Shown here: in pieces, positions 25,698 to 35,200 of the stretch
Layout: the number at the start of each line of letters is the position of its first letter
How positions within the stretch are numbered: the stretch's first letter is position 1
Source of the DNA: DAOSEK01 sp035363095
GTDB lineage: Archaea > Nanobdellota > Nanobdellia > Woesearchaeales > UBA119
Length of the DNA: 64,000 bases
Assembly: GCA_035363095.1 (NCBI GenBank)
Contig: DAOSEK010000003.1
Span: 62,001 to 126,000, forward strand
Reading direction: 5' to 3'
The notes under the pieces: generated by a model
Told to the model about the DNA's origin: nothing
Databases searched by the model: none
Seen by the model: only the letters and a program-made list of their open reading frames with translations
Translations under genes and position numbers: made by a program

Positions 25698-27547
25698 TTG
25701 AGATTATTTACAAATCAAAAAATAAAAATCTTAGCGTTAATACAGATTCGGATAGCAGGGTTTTACTTTCGGACAAATCTGGATGCTTTTGTTCTTTTTC
25801 TCCTAAAAATCAAAGCCGATATGATGGTTTTTATTATTTTGATGAATCAAAATCTGGCAGTAGAGATATGTTTAAGGTTTTAGACCATATAGAAGTTGAA
25901 GGATGTGTTGGTATTCCAAGATCTATTGAGCTTTCAAAGGAAAAAGTCATGAGAGCTTATGAAAATAATGAAGAACGATTTTTTATGCCTGAATTAAAGA
26001 AGTCTCTTTTCTACGCTCTTAAAAAGCCTGATAAAATTAAGCCCTTTTTAGATATCAAAGCAATTTATGATAATAGCGAATGGGGAAGGAATTATAAATT
26101 AGAACTTTTTGAGAATTATGCCCTTGTTTCGTTTAAGAAAACAATCTCAGAAAATGAGAAGGGATTGGCAAATTTAAAGGAGTTTGAGATGTATATTGGC
26201 ATTGGTTTTAAAGGAATTGCCAAAGCTATTGATGAATGGAAACAAGTTGAATATCCTCATGATAAAGCCAGAAATTCAATGCCCTTTGAAAGACATGTCT
26301 ATTGCCCAATTGAGATGTTTTCTGATAGGGTTGTGATTGTTGCAGGGATTAATAAGGAAGAGGTTTTAGATAATGCAAAGTCTTATCTTAAAAGATTTGA
26401 GGCACTAGAGGCTCAACTAAAAGATCTTGATGAGAAGAGCTTTAAGTATCCCCATCTTGAGTTTGCTTACGCTTTTGCAAAGAGAAATATTGAATTTTTA
26501 GGAGTTAATGAGGAATATTATGTTGCAGGACTGCCTTGGTTTTGTCAGGAATGGCCAAGGGATGAAGCACTTATGCTTTCTTCAATTCTTTCTCTTAATC
26601 AAAAAAAAGGTATTGAGATTGCTTTAAATCTTATTAAAGGTTCTATTGGAGGAAAAGTGAAAAATAAGCTATATGAAGATGTTGGAACCTTTTCAATTGA
26701 TGCTCTCCCTTTTATTTTTAAAAGATTAAACGATGCTTTAATTTTTAAAGCAGGGAAAAAGACTAAATTTAGTTCATTTGGTGCTACTACTAAAAAGCTT
26801 TATCTAGATATATCAAAAAAAATGCTATCTGTTATTGAAGATATACAAAAAAACCACATGAAACAAGGTCTTGTTTATTCCTATCCTCATGAAACTTGGA
26901 TGGATTCGGTTTATGATATAGACGATAGACTTGGATTTAATATTGAAGTACAAGCTATGATGATCTATCTTTTGTCAAGCGCATATAAGATTACAGGACT
27001 TGAAAAATACAAAAATCTTGAGATTGAATTAAGAAAGAATGTTATAAAGAATTTCTGGAACGGACTTTATCTTGTTGATAATACCAAAAATAGATGGATT
27101 AGACCAAATGTGTTTTTAGCTTATTATTTTGTCCCAAATCTTTTAACTGATGAAGGATGGAAACTTTGTTTTGATTATGCAATAAAAGAGTTATGGCTTT
27201 CATGGGGAGGTTTTGCATCCATTCAAAGGAACTCAAACCTGTTTTGTCCTATAAATACCGGAGAAGACACAAAAAGCTATCATAGGGGAGATTCTTGGTA
27301 CTTTATAAATAATATTGCAGCTATTGCTCTTAATAGGTTTGATCAAAACAGATATTCAAAACACATTTCTGCAATCCTTAGTGCAAGCACCTATGATATT
27401 TTGTTTGGACACGCACTTGGTTGTGCATCTGAGATAAGTGATGCTAAAGAGCAAAACAGCAAAGGGGCTTTTGCCCAAGGGTTTAGTGCTTCAACATACA
27501 TTGAGATGGTAGATGAGCTTTTTAAGTTCCCAACAGAGAATGATTAG
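25694..27547 (+). CDS. Glycogen debranching enzyme (amylo-alpha-1,6-glucosidase type)
   Basis: The 617-residue protein has an N-terminal beta-rich domain of about 230 residues and a C-terminal (alpha/alpha)6 barrel. Barrel motifs include AGLPWFCQEWPRDEALMLSS (near residue 280), EDVGTFSIDA, PHETWMDSV (near 400) followed by RLGFNIEVQAMMIYLL, and near the end NTGEDTKSYHRGDSWYFIN. These fit the GH133 amylo-1,6-glucosidase domain found in archaeal debranching enzymes; a GH15-like glucoamylase is the main alternative. It overlaps the GalT-like gene by ATGA, so the two are translationally coupled. It is cytosolic. Confidence 0.88.
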   Translation: MIEIIYKSKNKNLSVNTDSDSRVLLSDKSGCFCSFSPKNQSRYDGFYYFDESKSGSRDMFKVLDHIEVEGCVGIPRSIELSKEKVMRAYENNEERFFMPELKKSLFYALKKPDKIKPFLDIKAIYDNSEWGRNYKLELFENYALVSFKKTISENEKGLANLKEFEMYIGIGFKGIAKAIDEWKQVEYPHDKARNSMPFERHVYCPIEMFSDRVVIVAGINKEEVLDNAKSYLKRFEALEAQLKDLDEKSFKYPHLEFAYAFAKRNIEFLGVNEEYYVAGLPWFCQEWPRDEALMLSSILSLNQKKGIEIALNLIKGSIGGKVKNKLYEDVGTFSIDALPFIFKRLNDALIFKAGKKTKFSSFGATTKKLYLDISKKMLSVIEDIQKNHMKQGLVYSYPHETWMDSVYDIDDRLGFNIEVQAMMIYLLSSAYKITGLEKYKNLEIELRKNVIKNFWNGLYLVDNTKNRWIRPNVFLAYYFVPNLLTDEGWKLCFDYAIKELWLSWGGFASIQRNSNLFCPINTGEDTKSYHRGDSWYFINNIAAIALNRFDQNRYSKHISAILSASTYDILFGHALGCASEISDAKEQNSKGAFAQGFSASTYIEMVDELFKFPTEND

Positions 27548-27714
27548 GTTTAGAACACAAAAAATTATTTAATAATTTCAAATGGAACATATTTAGGTTT
27601 CAATAAAACTTAAGAGAACTATTTTAATGTTTTTAAATAGACTTTTTAAAATAAACTTTCTTTTTTCTAATTATTTATTAACTGGATATTTACACAACCT
27701 TTTCACTTGGAAGT

Positions 27715-28251
27715 TTGTATGTGAAAATGATTGAAGAGATAGTTAATTCAGGAGAGATTTTTTCTCGTATTTCTAAAGAGGGCTTAAGCTGTCTTGCTAT
27801 TGGCTTTTTACTAGAGAAATCAGGCGTTCCAAACTGTTTTGAAAGTAATTATTCTAAGAGACAAGATATTGATTTATTTGTGCAAAATATTGAATGTAAG
27901 CTTAAAGAAGGTGTTATGGCAGGTTTTTGGGAAAGAATTTATGATTATGCAATACAAAATAAAGGATTCGGTGAAAAAATAGAATATACTTTAATTAATT
28001 GGTTATCTATTCTAAGCGAATATATTTCAAAAGACAATGTTAGAAAAGAAAATGCTTTACACCAAGGCTTTTTAGAGGTTTTTAGTGGAACAATTAGTTA
28101 TTATAAAGAGCTATCAAAAGAAAAGGCAAAATATATGATTTGTGAGATTAGTTTACTTTCATTTTTACCTAACGAATTTGAAAGTGAGATTAAAAAAAAA
28201 ATAAAGTACTTGATAAAAAATCATAGCGATTTTGAAGATTTTTTATATTAA
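27715..28251 (+). CDS. Hypothetical helical protein
   Basis: The 178-residue protein is predominantly helical, with alternating hydrophobic and charged residues, and has no signal peptide or membrane segment. I do not recognise the family. Cys residues occur near positions 26, 41, 57 and 143 but form no metal motif. Possible starts are TTG 27715, GTG 27721 and ATG 27727; no ribosome binding site distinguishes them. The gene stands alone, 167 bases after the debranching gene, and is followed by a complex repeat region. Confidence 0.6.
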   Translation: MYVKMIEEIVNSGEIFSRISKEGLSCLAIGFLLEKSGVPNCFESNYSKRQDIDLFVQNIECKLKEGVMAGFWERIYDYAIQNKGFGEKIEYTLINWLSILSEYISKDNVRKENALHQGFLEVFSGTISYYKELSKEKAKYMICEISLLSFLPNEFESEIKKKIKYLIKNHSDFEDFLY

Positions 28252-28271
28252 ATTATCTAGATTAAATCCAT

Positions 28272-28345
28272 TGATTTCATGAATCTCTATTCTTACTTTG
28301 GCTTGAAAAACCTAAGTATGCAAAATGAACTAGGATTGCACGAAA
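28272..28345 (+). repeat. Inverted pair of family beta right ends
   Basis: GATTTCATGAATCTC...CTTACTTTGGC (28273-28302) is the reverse complement, with mismatches, of the following ACCTAAGTATGCAAAATGAAC...ATTGCACGAAAT (28310-28345). Both match the beta right end (ACCAAAGTATGCAAAATGAG then GGATTTCA). Head-to-head they form a long imperfect hairpin with a loop of about 8 bases. Confidence 0.65.
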
Positions 28346-28513
28346 TGAAAAACCTCACCCTAAAAGACGAGGTATGTTGGTAATATAAAAGCATGCGCTG
28401 TATTAAAGCGAGGTTTTGATTACAAAAAAATGTACCAAGACCCCTTGTTGAAACACGAGGTATGCTTTTCTATTGACCAAAGTATGCAAAATGAGCTGGA
28501 GTTCACAAAAATC
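28345..28513 (+). repeat. Family alpha copy D fused to a beta right end
   Basis: This is a complete alpha element: ATGAAAAACCTC, hairpin CCCTAAAAGACGAGG, core GGTAATATAAAAGCATGCGC, right arm GCGAGGTTTTGAT, then a right hairpin ending GGTATGCTTTTCTATT at 28474. From 28475 it continues directly into GACCAAAGTATGCAAAATGA and GGAGTTCACAAAAATC. The junction equals that of the half element at 6053-6150. It begins with AATGAAAAACCTC, which is also the left start of family beta. Confidence 0.8.
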
Positions 28514-28634
28514 ACATTTTATAAAAATAGCTTTTCTAATGTTAAAATTGTTATAAATACTCAATTTAAAGACTGAACTTAAAGAATATTAAATTTGAGA
28601 AATATTTTTAATATAGCTAATTGTTCTAGGTCTA

Positions 28635-29690
28635 ATGAACGATTCAAAATCTCAAATTAAAGTGCTAAATGAACTAGTTAGTCATAATATTTCTGAGTTT
28701 GATTATTTTCTTCCAAAAGAGCTTATCGCTCAGGACGGCTTAGAAAAAAGAGACCAATCAAGGCTTTTGGTCTATTCAAAAGAAAATAAAGAAATTTCTC
28801 ATAAAATATTTGAAAACATCATAGACTATTTTGATGATGGCGATGTTATTGTTGTTAATGAGACTAAGGTAAACAGCTGGTTTTTAGAGGGTAAAAAAGA
28901 AAGCCAAAGCAAAATGGCTGTTACACTCACAAAAAGGGTAGATGAAAAAAGATTTGAGTGTTTTGTTTTGGGTAGAAACCCAAGAAAAGATGGTAAGATA
29001 ATATTTGATAATGATTTTTCATGTGTGATTAAGAAATTGGGAAATTATGATTTTTTGGTTGAGTTCAATAAAAACCCTGATAAATTAATACATGATAAAG
29101 GAAGCCTTATTCTTCCGTCTTATATCAAGAAAAAATTAAGAGACCAATCCAGATATCAAACTGTTTTTGCAAATAAAAAAGGGAGTATTGCCGCGCCCAC
29201 AGCAGGACTTCATTTCACTAAAAGACTTATAAAAATACTTGAAAAAAAAGGGGTAAAGTTTGCCAAAGTGTGCTTAAATGTAGGTATTGGGACTTTCCAA
29301 ACTGTAAACTCTAAAGACTACACAAAACATATTATGCATTCGGAAGATTACGAGATTCCAAAAGAGTGTGCAAACACGATTAATAAAAGGAAGGGAAAAC
29401 TCATTGTTGTAGGAACAACAACCTTGAGAGCTCTTGAAAGCTCTATTAGCCCTAAAGGCGAGATTATCCCAAACAAAGGCTCTACATCGCTTTTTATTTA
29501 TCCAGGTTATGATTTTAAGCTCAAATTTGATGCGATGATCACTAATTTTCATCTGCCAAAGACATCACTCCTTCTTCTTGTTGCATCAATCATTGGTAAA
29601 ACTGAACTTCTTAGATGCTATGATGAAGCTATTAAGGAGAAATATAGATTTTACTCATTAGGAGATGCAATGATGATAACCCTGTTTTAG
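28635..29690 (+). CDS. queA: QueA, SAM:tRNA ribosyltransferase-isomerase
   Basis: QueA transfers and isomerises the ribosyl moiety of SAM onto preQ1 at tRNA position 34, giving epoxyqueuosine. The 351 residues match the bacterial enzyme from end to end: FDYFLPKELIAQ, RDQSRLLVY, VIVVNETKV, SIAAPTAGLHFT (near 185-196), LNVGIGTFQTV, MHSEDYEI, VVGTTTLRALES, and MITNFHLPKTSLLLLVAS. The family is a hallmark of bacterial queuosine synthesis, whereas archaea usually make archaeosine, so transfer from bacteria is likely. QueH, the next pathway enzyme, is encoded 2 kb away on the other strand. ATG 28635 has only a weak AGGT upstream. The last 75 bases are the unit of a tandem array that continues past the stop. 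Confidence 0.93.
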   Translation: MNDSKSQIKVLNELVSHNISEFDYFLPKELIAQDGLEKRDQSRLLVYSKENKEISHKIFENIIDYFDDGDVIVVNETKVNSWFLEGKKESQSKMAVTLTKRVDEKRFECFVLGRNPRKDGKIIFDNDFSCVIKKLGNYDFLVEFNKNPDKLIHDKGSLILPSYIKKKLRDQSRYQTVFANKKGSIAAPTAGLHFTKRLIKILEKKGVKFAKVCLNVGIGTFQTVNSKDYTKHIMHSEDYEIPKECANTINKRKGKLIVVGTTTLRALESSISPKGEIIPNKGSTSLFIYPGYDFKLKFDAMITNFHLPKTSLLLLVASIIGKTELLRCYDEAIKEKYRFYSLGDAMMITLF

Positions 29691-30058
29691 TATCACAATG
29701 AAGCTATTAAGGAGAAATATAGATTTTACTCATTNNNNNNNNNNNNNNNNNNNNNNNNNNNNNNNNNNNNNNNNNNNNNNNNNNNNNNNNNNNNNNNNNN
29801 NNNNNNNNNNNNNNNNNNNNNNNNNNNNNNNNNNATCACAATGAAGCTATTAAGGAGAAATATAGATTTTACTCATTAGGAGATGCAATGATGATAACCC
29901 TGTTTTAGTATCACAATGAAGCTATTAAGGAGAAATATAGATTTTACTCATTAGGAGATGCAATGATGATAACCCTGTTTTAGCATAACAATGAAGCTAT
30001 TAAGGAGAAATATAGATCTTACTCATTAGGAGATGCAATGATGATAACCCTGTTTTAG
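29616..30058 (+). repeat. 75-bp tandem array derived from the 3' end of queA
   Basis: The last 75 bases of queA (29616-29690) are repeated at 29691-29734 (cut by a gap), 29835-29908, 29909-29983 and 29984-30058, nearly identical and each ending in the same TAG. Since 75 is a multiple of three, every unit keeps the queA frame. The real number of units is unknown because the gap lies inside the array. Confidence 0.95.
29735..29834. other. Assembly gap of exactly 100 N
   Basis: A run of 100 unknown bases lies within the 75-bp array. The round length suggests a scaffold join of undetermined size rather than a measured gap. Confidence 0.98.
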
Positions 30059-30130
30059 CATCAAGATAGGCTATTTTTCAAAAGAATTCTTAAATAAACT
30101 GCAATAAGTTGCTACTTTATCGTAGAAACA

Positions 30131-30138
30131 TTTATATA
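30131..30138 (+). promoter_or_regulatory. TATA box of the gene at 30165
   Basis: TTTATATA lies about 27-34 bases before ATG 30165, the distance expected if transcription starts at or just before the start codon. It follows the 75-bp array by 72 bases. Confidence 0.6.
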
Positions 30139-30164
30139 GCTCTTTTTCTTCACACTTAAAAGGT

Positions 30165-31439
30165 ATGATTAATATGGTGAATGAGAAAACAATTCAAGAA
30201 GAATCTAAAGAAAAAAGTCTAAGCGCTCTAGAAGAGATGATTGGCAAGGAAAGCCCAAGACTAATTAGGGATAGATTGAATCAAATTTCAAATATTATAT
30301 ACGAGAAACCTTCTATGAACATTGTTGAGTACCTTGAGATTAGGGATTTGCTAAATTCAAATAAAAGAATATTAAAAAGGGATGGGGAAGAGAATCTTAC
30401 ATCTTATCAAAAAGAAAAGATAGAAGCATATAAAAGATTAGATGAACAACTAAATACCTTTTCTAACTTTGAAGAAATACTTGAGCCAGAAATCTCAGAT
30501 ATTCTTTCCAAAAAGGGCGCTTACAGGTATTGGGATAAGAGAATTGATGCCATACAAAAATATTTGTCCTCAGAAAATGCAAACCCCGATATGAGTAGGT
30601 ATTTCTTAGATTATGTAGATAATGCAATAGATTCCTTTACAAAAAAGGATGGAAATCTTAAAGCTTACAAAGACCCAGATACTTTTAACAAACTAAAAGA
30701 ATTAAAAAAAGATATTAGTAACATTATTTACAATCAAAACAACACTAAGAGCCTAGAGCAAACATCAAAAGATGATACTCTTAGCACGCATTATGATCCA
30801 AGTGCAGGAGATGATGCAGTATATGGTACAGTAGATGATTCAAAAGATGGTGCAAAGGATGATTTAGATGAAATCCTTACCGAGCAAACAAAAATAGGTC
30901 CAATTAAAAAATTTTGGAGACGACTTGTAGATGGAGCAATAGGTAAATTAAATGGGTATTATAAGGTTGAAGATATTTATTCTAAAAGAACAATTGAGAT
31001 TGCCAAGAGTATGGGAGAATATAAAGAACTTCAAATATTTGCTAAAGAGCTAAACGAGAATGCAAAAAATTCAAAAGAGGCTATTGAATATATAAAAAAG
31101 ATTGATGAAAATAGAGGCTTTTTATATACTCTCGATATAAAGAAAATAGACTTGCATTCAAAATACACTATTAAGAATTCAGAGAGAAAAGAAGAGTCTC
31201 TATTTACATACAAAGATTTTTTTACTGTAAAAGAAAGATTAAAAGTTTTTCTTGATGGCGATATTCAAGTGTTAAAAACAACTGCAGGAACATTCAACGA
31301 AATAATCTATCGTAGTATTAAAGAAGGCAAATCTGAAATAGATACAATTGCAAGCTTATTAAGTGCAATAACATTATCTAATGAGGCAGGAAAGTATGGA
31401 AGAATTCCTAAAGCAAGGCTTCCACATGCTTTAATGTAA
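30165..31439 (+). CDS. Hypothetical charged helical protein
   Basis: A 424-residue cytosolic protein of unknown family. The N-terminal half (to about 190) is strongly helical and rich in Lys and Glu. Residues 195-240 are a low-complexity acidic linker (for example DDSKDGAKDDLDE). The C-terminal half is again helical with more hydrophobic positions. There is no signal peptide, membrane helix or metal motif. ATG 30165 fits a leaderless transcript from the TATA box upstream; ATG 30174 is an alternative. The gene lies between queA and queH but shows nothing tying it to tRNA modification. Confidence 0.65.
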   Translation: MINMVNEKTIQEESKEKSLSALEEMIGKESPRLIRDRLNQISNIIYEKPSMNIVEYLEIRDLLNSNKRILKRDGEENLTSYQKEKIEAYKRLDEQLNTFSNFEEILEPEISDILSKKGAYRYWDKRIDAIQKYLSSENANPDMSRYFLDYVDNAIDSFTKKDGNLKAYKDPDTFNKLKELKKDISNIIYNQNNTKSLEQTSKDDTLSTHYDPSAGDDAVYGTVDDSKDGAKDDLDEILTEQTKIGPIKKFWRRLVDGAIGKLNGYYKVEDIYSKRTIEIAKSMGEYKELQIFAKELNENAKNSKEAIEYIKKIDENRGFLYTLDIKKIDLHSKYTIKNSERKEESLFTYKDFFTVKERLKVFLDGDIQVLKTTAGTFNEIIYRSIKEGKSEIDTIASLLSAITLSNEAGKYGRIPKARLPHALM

Positions 31440-31471
31440 AAGATTTTTTTAAATAATATTTAGATTATTTT

Positions 31472-31614
31472 TATTTCATGAAATCCTCTTTCATTCGCAT
31501 TCTTTAGTCTTGAGGTTTATTTTTGAGACAAAAAGTTTGAATAGGGGGGTTAATGCAAGGATTAACCTCAACCATACGCGAAATACTTCGGCATTTATTC
31601 CGAGGTTTTTCATT
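31472..31614 (-). repeat. Family beta dispersed repeat, copy 3 (inverted)
   Basis: On the minus strand it begins AATGAAAAACCTCGGAATAA directly after the queH stop, passes a segment with TTCAAACTTTTTGTCTC, and ends AAGACTAAAGAATGCGAATG, AGAGGATTTCATGAAA. It differs from copies 1 and 2 in the middle but keeps both ends. A hairpin is possible around CGGAATAAATGCCG. Confidence 0.7.
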
Positions 31615-32187
31615 TCAAATAGTTCGCATTGAAAACTCGCATCCACAGTAATCTTGTCTATATAATCCATATTCTTTAGATATTAAAACACTTTTTTCAA
31701 ATCCAGCCTCTTTTTTAAAATCAGCTTCCAAAAAAACTATTTCTGAGTCTTTTAAACCTTTAGAAATCTTGTTGGCAATCTGAAATATTGCCTTACTATT
31801 TTTATAAGGGCTTACTGTAAGGGTGGTTGTATACCCCAAAATCTCAGGGGTTGAACTTGCTTTTTCAAAGGCTTTTTTTAATCTAAATTCAAAGCATTTA
31901 AGGCATCTTTTTCCATTTTCTTTTTCGTTTTCAAGCCCCTTTATGTATTCAAGCCATCTTTTATGCTCGGTTAAGTAATCGTAATCAAGCTCCATCATAG
32001 AATAATGTGCAGTATTGCAAAATGAAAGACATTCATAATACCTTTTATCATGTTCTTCCTTTGGATAAATATTAGGATTGTAAAAATATCCTACTGACTC
32101 ATATCCTTCAGATTTTAATTTTCTAAGACTTTGGGTTGCACAAGGAGCACAGCAAATGTGAAGCAATAATATGTTTTTAGTTTTCAT
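31615..32187 (-). CDS. queH: QueH, epoxyqueuosine reductase
   Basis: QueH (formerly DUF208) reduces epoxyqueuosine to queuosine in tRNA, replacing the cobalamin enzyme QueG. The 190 residues show LLHICCAPC (C12, C13, C16), GYFYNPNIYPKEEHDKR, a Cys pair in GKRCLKCFEFRLKKA, the family phrase YTTTLTVSPYKN, and the C-terminal LYRQDYCGCEFS. The Cys set is the one that binds the [4Fe-4S] cluster and a second metal in this family. It lies 15 bases downstream of a giant surface protein gene on the same strand and converges on the gene at 30165. Its stop codon abuts repeat beta copy 3. Confidence 0.93.
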   Translation of the reverse strand: MKTKNILLLHICCAPCATQSLRKLKSEGYESVGYFYNPNIYPKEEHDKRYYECLSFCNTAHYSMMELDYDYLTEHKRWLEYIKGLENEKENGKRCLKCFEFRLKKAFEKASSTPEILGYTTTLTVSPYKNSKAIFQIANKISKGLKDSEIVFLEADFKKEAGFEKSVLISKEYGLYRQDYCGCEFSMRTI

Positions 32188-32202
32188 TTTTCAGTATTCT
32201 GA

Positions 32203-35200
32203 TTATTTTGAAGTTTGGCTGGTCGTTGAATCGGACTTTGTACTTTTTTGGTTTTCTATCAGGTTCTTCAAATTCTCCAACTCCTTTGTAAGCATTTGCT
32301 TTGATTCGTATGCTTTTCCAAGTAGATAAAGATTAGAGATTACTCTTTTTATTTCTGGATAATTTGAGGCAAATGATTCAAAAGGTTTATCAGATTTTAG
32401 ACGTTCAATATTTGCTTGAAGGTCTTTTTCAAGGTCTTGTGCATCCTTATTTTCCTTGTATATTGAATAAAGCTTGAGCATATCTTTATAGATATTATAT
32501 AATTCTGGAGCTTTATATAATGCTTGTGAAAGTTCTTTATTTTGACCTAATTGATAAATATCATTTGAAATCCCAGATTCGGTTCTTAAAAGCTCTTGGT
32601 TTGCAATCTTTACAAGGCTTTGAATTGATTTATAATGTGTATTAAATAAGAGCTTTACCCTCCTTATTTTTCTAGCTTCATCGTAACTAAATAATTTAAT
32701 TAAAAATGCAATCAAATTATCGCCCTTCTCATACTCAGGTTTTGTGGTGTTTACTAATACCTTAATTGCATCATTATCTACTGCATGAACTATTCTGGAT
32801 TGACTCTCTCCCACATACCCATTAGAATCATAACAAACAACCTTCCAAAGATAATCAGTTTCTTCAAGGTCTGCATTAAAAAAAAGCGTTGTGTTCCTTT
32901 GAGGATTTTCTTCGTACTGGTCACGAGACCCATTCAAATATAAACTGCAATTCTCTATATCACTATAATCACTCACATTATACTGAAAAATAGCATCATT
33001 AATTCCAATCGAACTATCATTTTCAGGAAATATTAAATTTACAACAGGTGCCAACACATCAAGTGACTCAACAAAAAATGTCTTTGAAACTCCAGTATAA
33101 TTCTCACAATCATAAAACACAGAAGTAACATTATAAGACCCTGGCTCAGTGAAATTTATAAGATTAGAGAGAGTACCTGTTCCATTATCTATAAGTTCAT
33201 CAGATACATAAAGTTCAATATAACCCCCAGATGGATTTGTCAAATAAGTTGTAATATTCACAATAGTATTTTGATTAATTGTTATATTATCTTCGGATCC
33301 ATTAATCTCTAAAACTATACTTGATTCAGACCTGTTAATTACATAAGATTGAACACCTGTTGAATTTACATTTGCTGAAGTGTCATTTGCAATCCAATTA
33401 TAAAAATAATTTCTGGCAGAAATTCCTGTTTTATTTATAGAATACAAATTGCCTAAAAGTGGATTTATTTCTTCCTCGACAATCTCTCCAGTAAAGTTAC
33501 TTTGAAAAATCACAGTATCTATCTCTATGTAATCAATCCAACTAATATTAAATTCATAAACTTGGCTCTCAGAATAATTAGTTGGAGAACTTGGCGATAC
33601 ACTTAATCCGCTATATTGAGGAGGTGTGGTATCCACAACCAAAGTATAATTGTTTGAATTAAAGCCACTTCTGCCACTCCTATCAAAACAAAAAATATTC
33701 CACTCATAAATTCCATCACTTATACCTGAAGTAATAGTTGAACTTGTCCCATTATTAGGTGTGCTATTCCTTGCCTTCTCTTCAAATGGCCCTGAGAAAT
33801 TCCCATAAAGTGCACAGTAATCAAGGTTTAAATCACTTCCAGTAAAAGTGAACACAATATTAGAATAATTCAGATAACTATCATTATAAGGCAAGGATAT
33901 TGAAACTATTGGATTTTCTAAGTCCACCGTAAAATTATATGTATCTGATTGCGAAAAACTATGTATTGTAGAATTATCAAAGCAATCAACCCTAAAAAAA
34001 TATTTCCCATTACTAAATCCTTTAGCAGTAAAAAAATTATCTGCTAAATTTTCAATAGTGTCATTTGATTGGTTAAAAACCCCATTGATATATAGTGAGC
34101 AATTTTCAATTCCCGTTGCATCCTCAGCAGTATAATTGAATACAATATCTTGCGTTGAGACAAAATCATCTAAGATAGGATAATTTAAAGTAATCAATGG
34201 AGGGTCATTATCAATTGATGTTATATTTATAAATCGGGTTTCAGAAGTATTCTCTATTCCGTTTGTATCCGTACAATTAACACGCCAAGAGTAATAATTA
34301 TTCTCTAAGAATTGGCTAAAATTATACACTTGTCCATCAATTACATCATATTGGGTTTGCCTAATAGAATCATTAACAATCAATGAACACTCAGAAATAT
34401 CTCCAAACTTATCGCTTGCATTAATTGAAAAAATAACTACATTTGTATCAGTTATCAAAGCATCAGGCTCAGGAGATAGTAATGAGATGTTTGGTCCTGA
34501 AATGTCCAATGTGAATGTGCTGTTTACAGAATATCTTGAATTCCCTGCGCTATCATTACACCAAATCCCCCAGATATAATTTGATTCAAGTAAAGTGATA
34601 TTAATCCAGTTAATTGTGTTATTTGCAACTGAAATTAAGGTTTCATTTTCATTCCAACTACCTGAAAAATTACCATATAAAACACAGCTATCTAATGTGT
34701 TGGTATCGCTTGGAGTAAATGTAAAATTCACCAACGCATTTGTTTTATTAGATTGATTCTCAGGAGAATTAAGCAATATTGTTGGAGCAATTGAATCTAT
34801 AATATAAATATAAGTTTCACTAGAATTTCTGGAATTACCAAAAATATCATAGGCAATAACCTTCCAGTAATATTTGGTGTTTGAATAAAGCGCATAATCC
34901 AAAAGATAGCTTGTTGTTGCAATATCATTTGTGTAATAAGTAAAATCAGGAGAAGAAAAAAAGATGTCTGAATCTATCAGCAATGTATAATTTTTAAAAT
35001 CAGGAGTAGAAGTCTGACTCCAAAGCATAGTTGGGAGAGTAGTTGTGGTTTCAATACTGTTTTCAGGAGACAAGAGACTAAATGGCTCAGGTAGCACTGC
35101 CTCAACAGTGAAAGAAAGACTGGGACTTTCGTTTTTGCCAATCTGCCCTAAAGAATCATTTGCCCATATCAAAGTCACATTATAAATTCCAGGAGCAGTT

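Noticed and set aside
29616..30058. Possible CRISPR array
   Set aside because: The 75-bp units are contiguous with no spacers and derive from the queA 3' end.
28635..32187. queA-queH region as bacterial contamination
   Set aside because: Flanking repeats alpha (28345-28513) and beta (31472-31614) match copies elsewhere among archaeal genes on both sides of the gap, which argues for one genome, though the N gap leaves some doubt.
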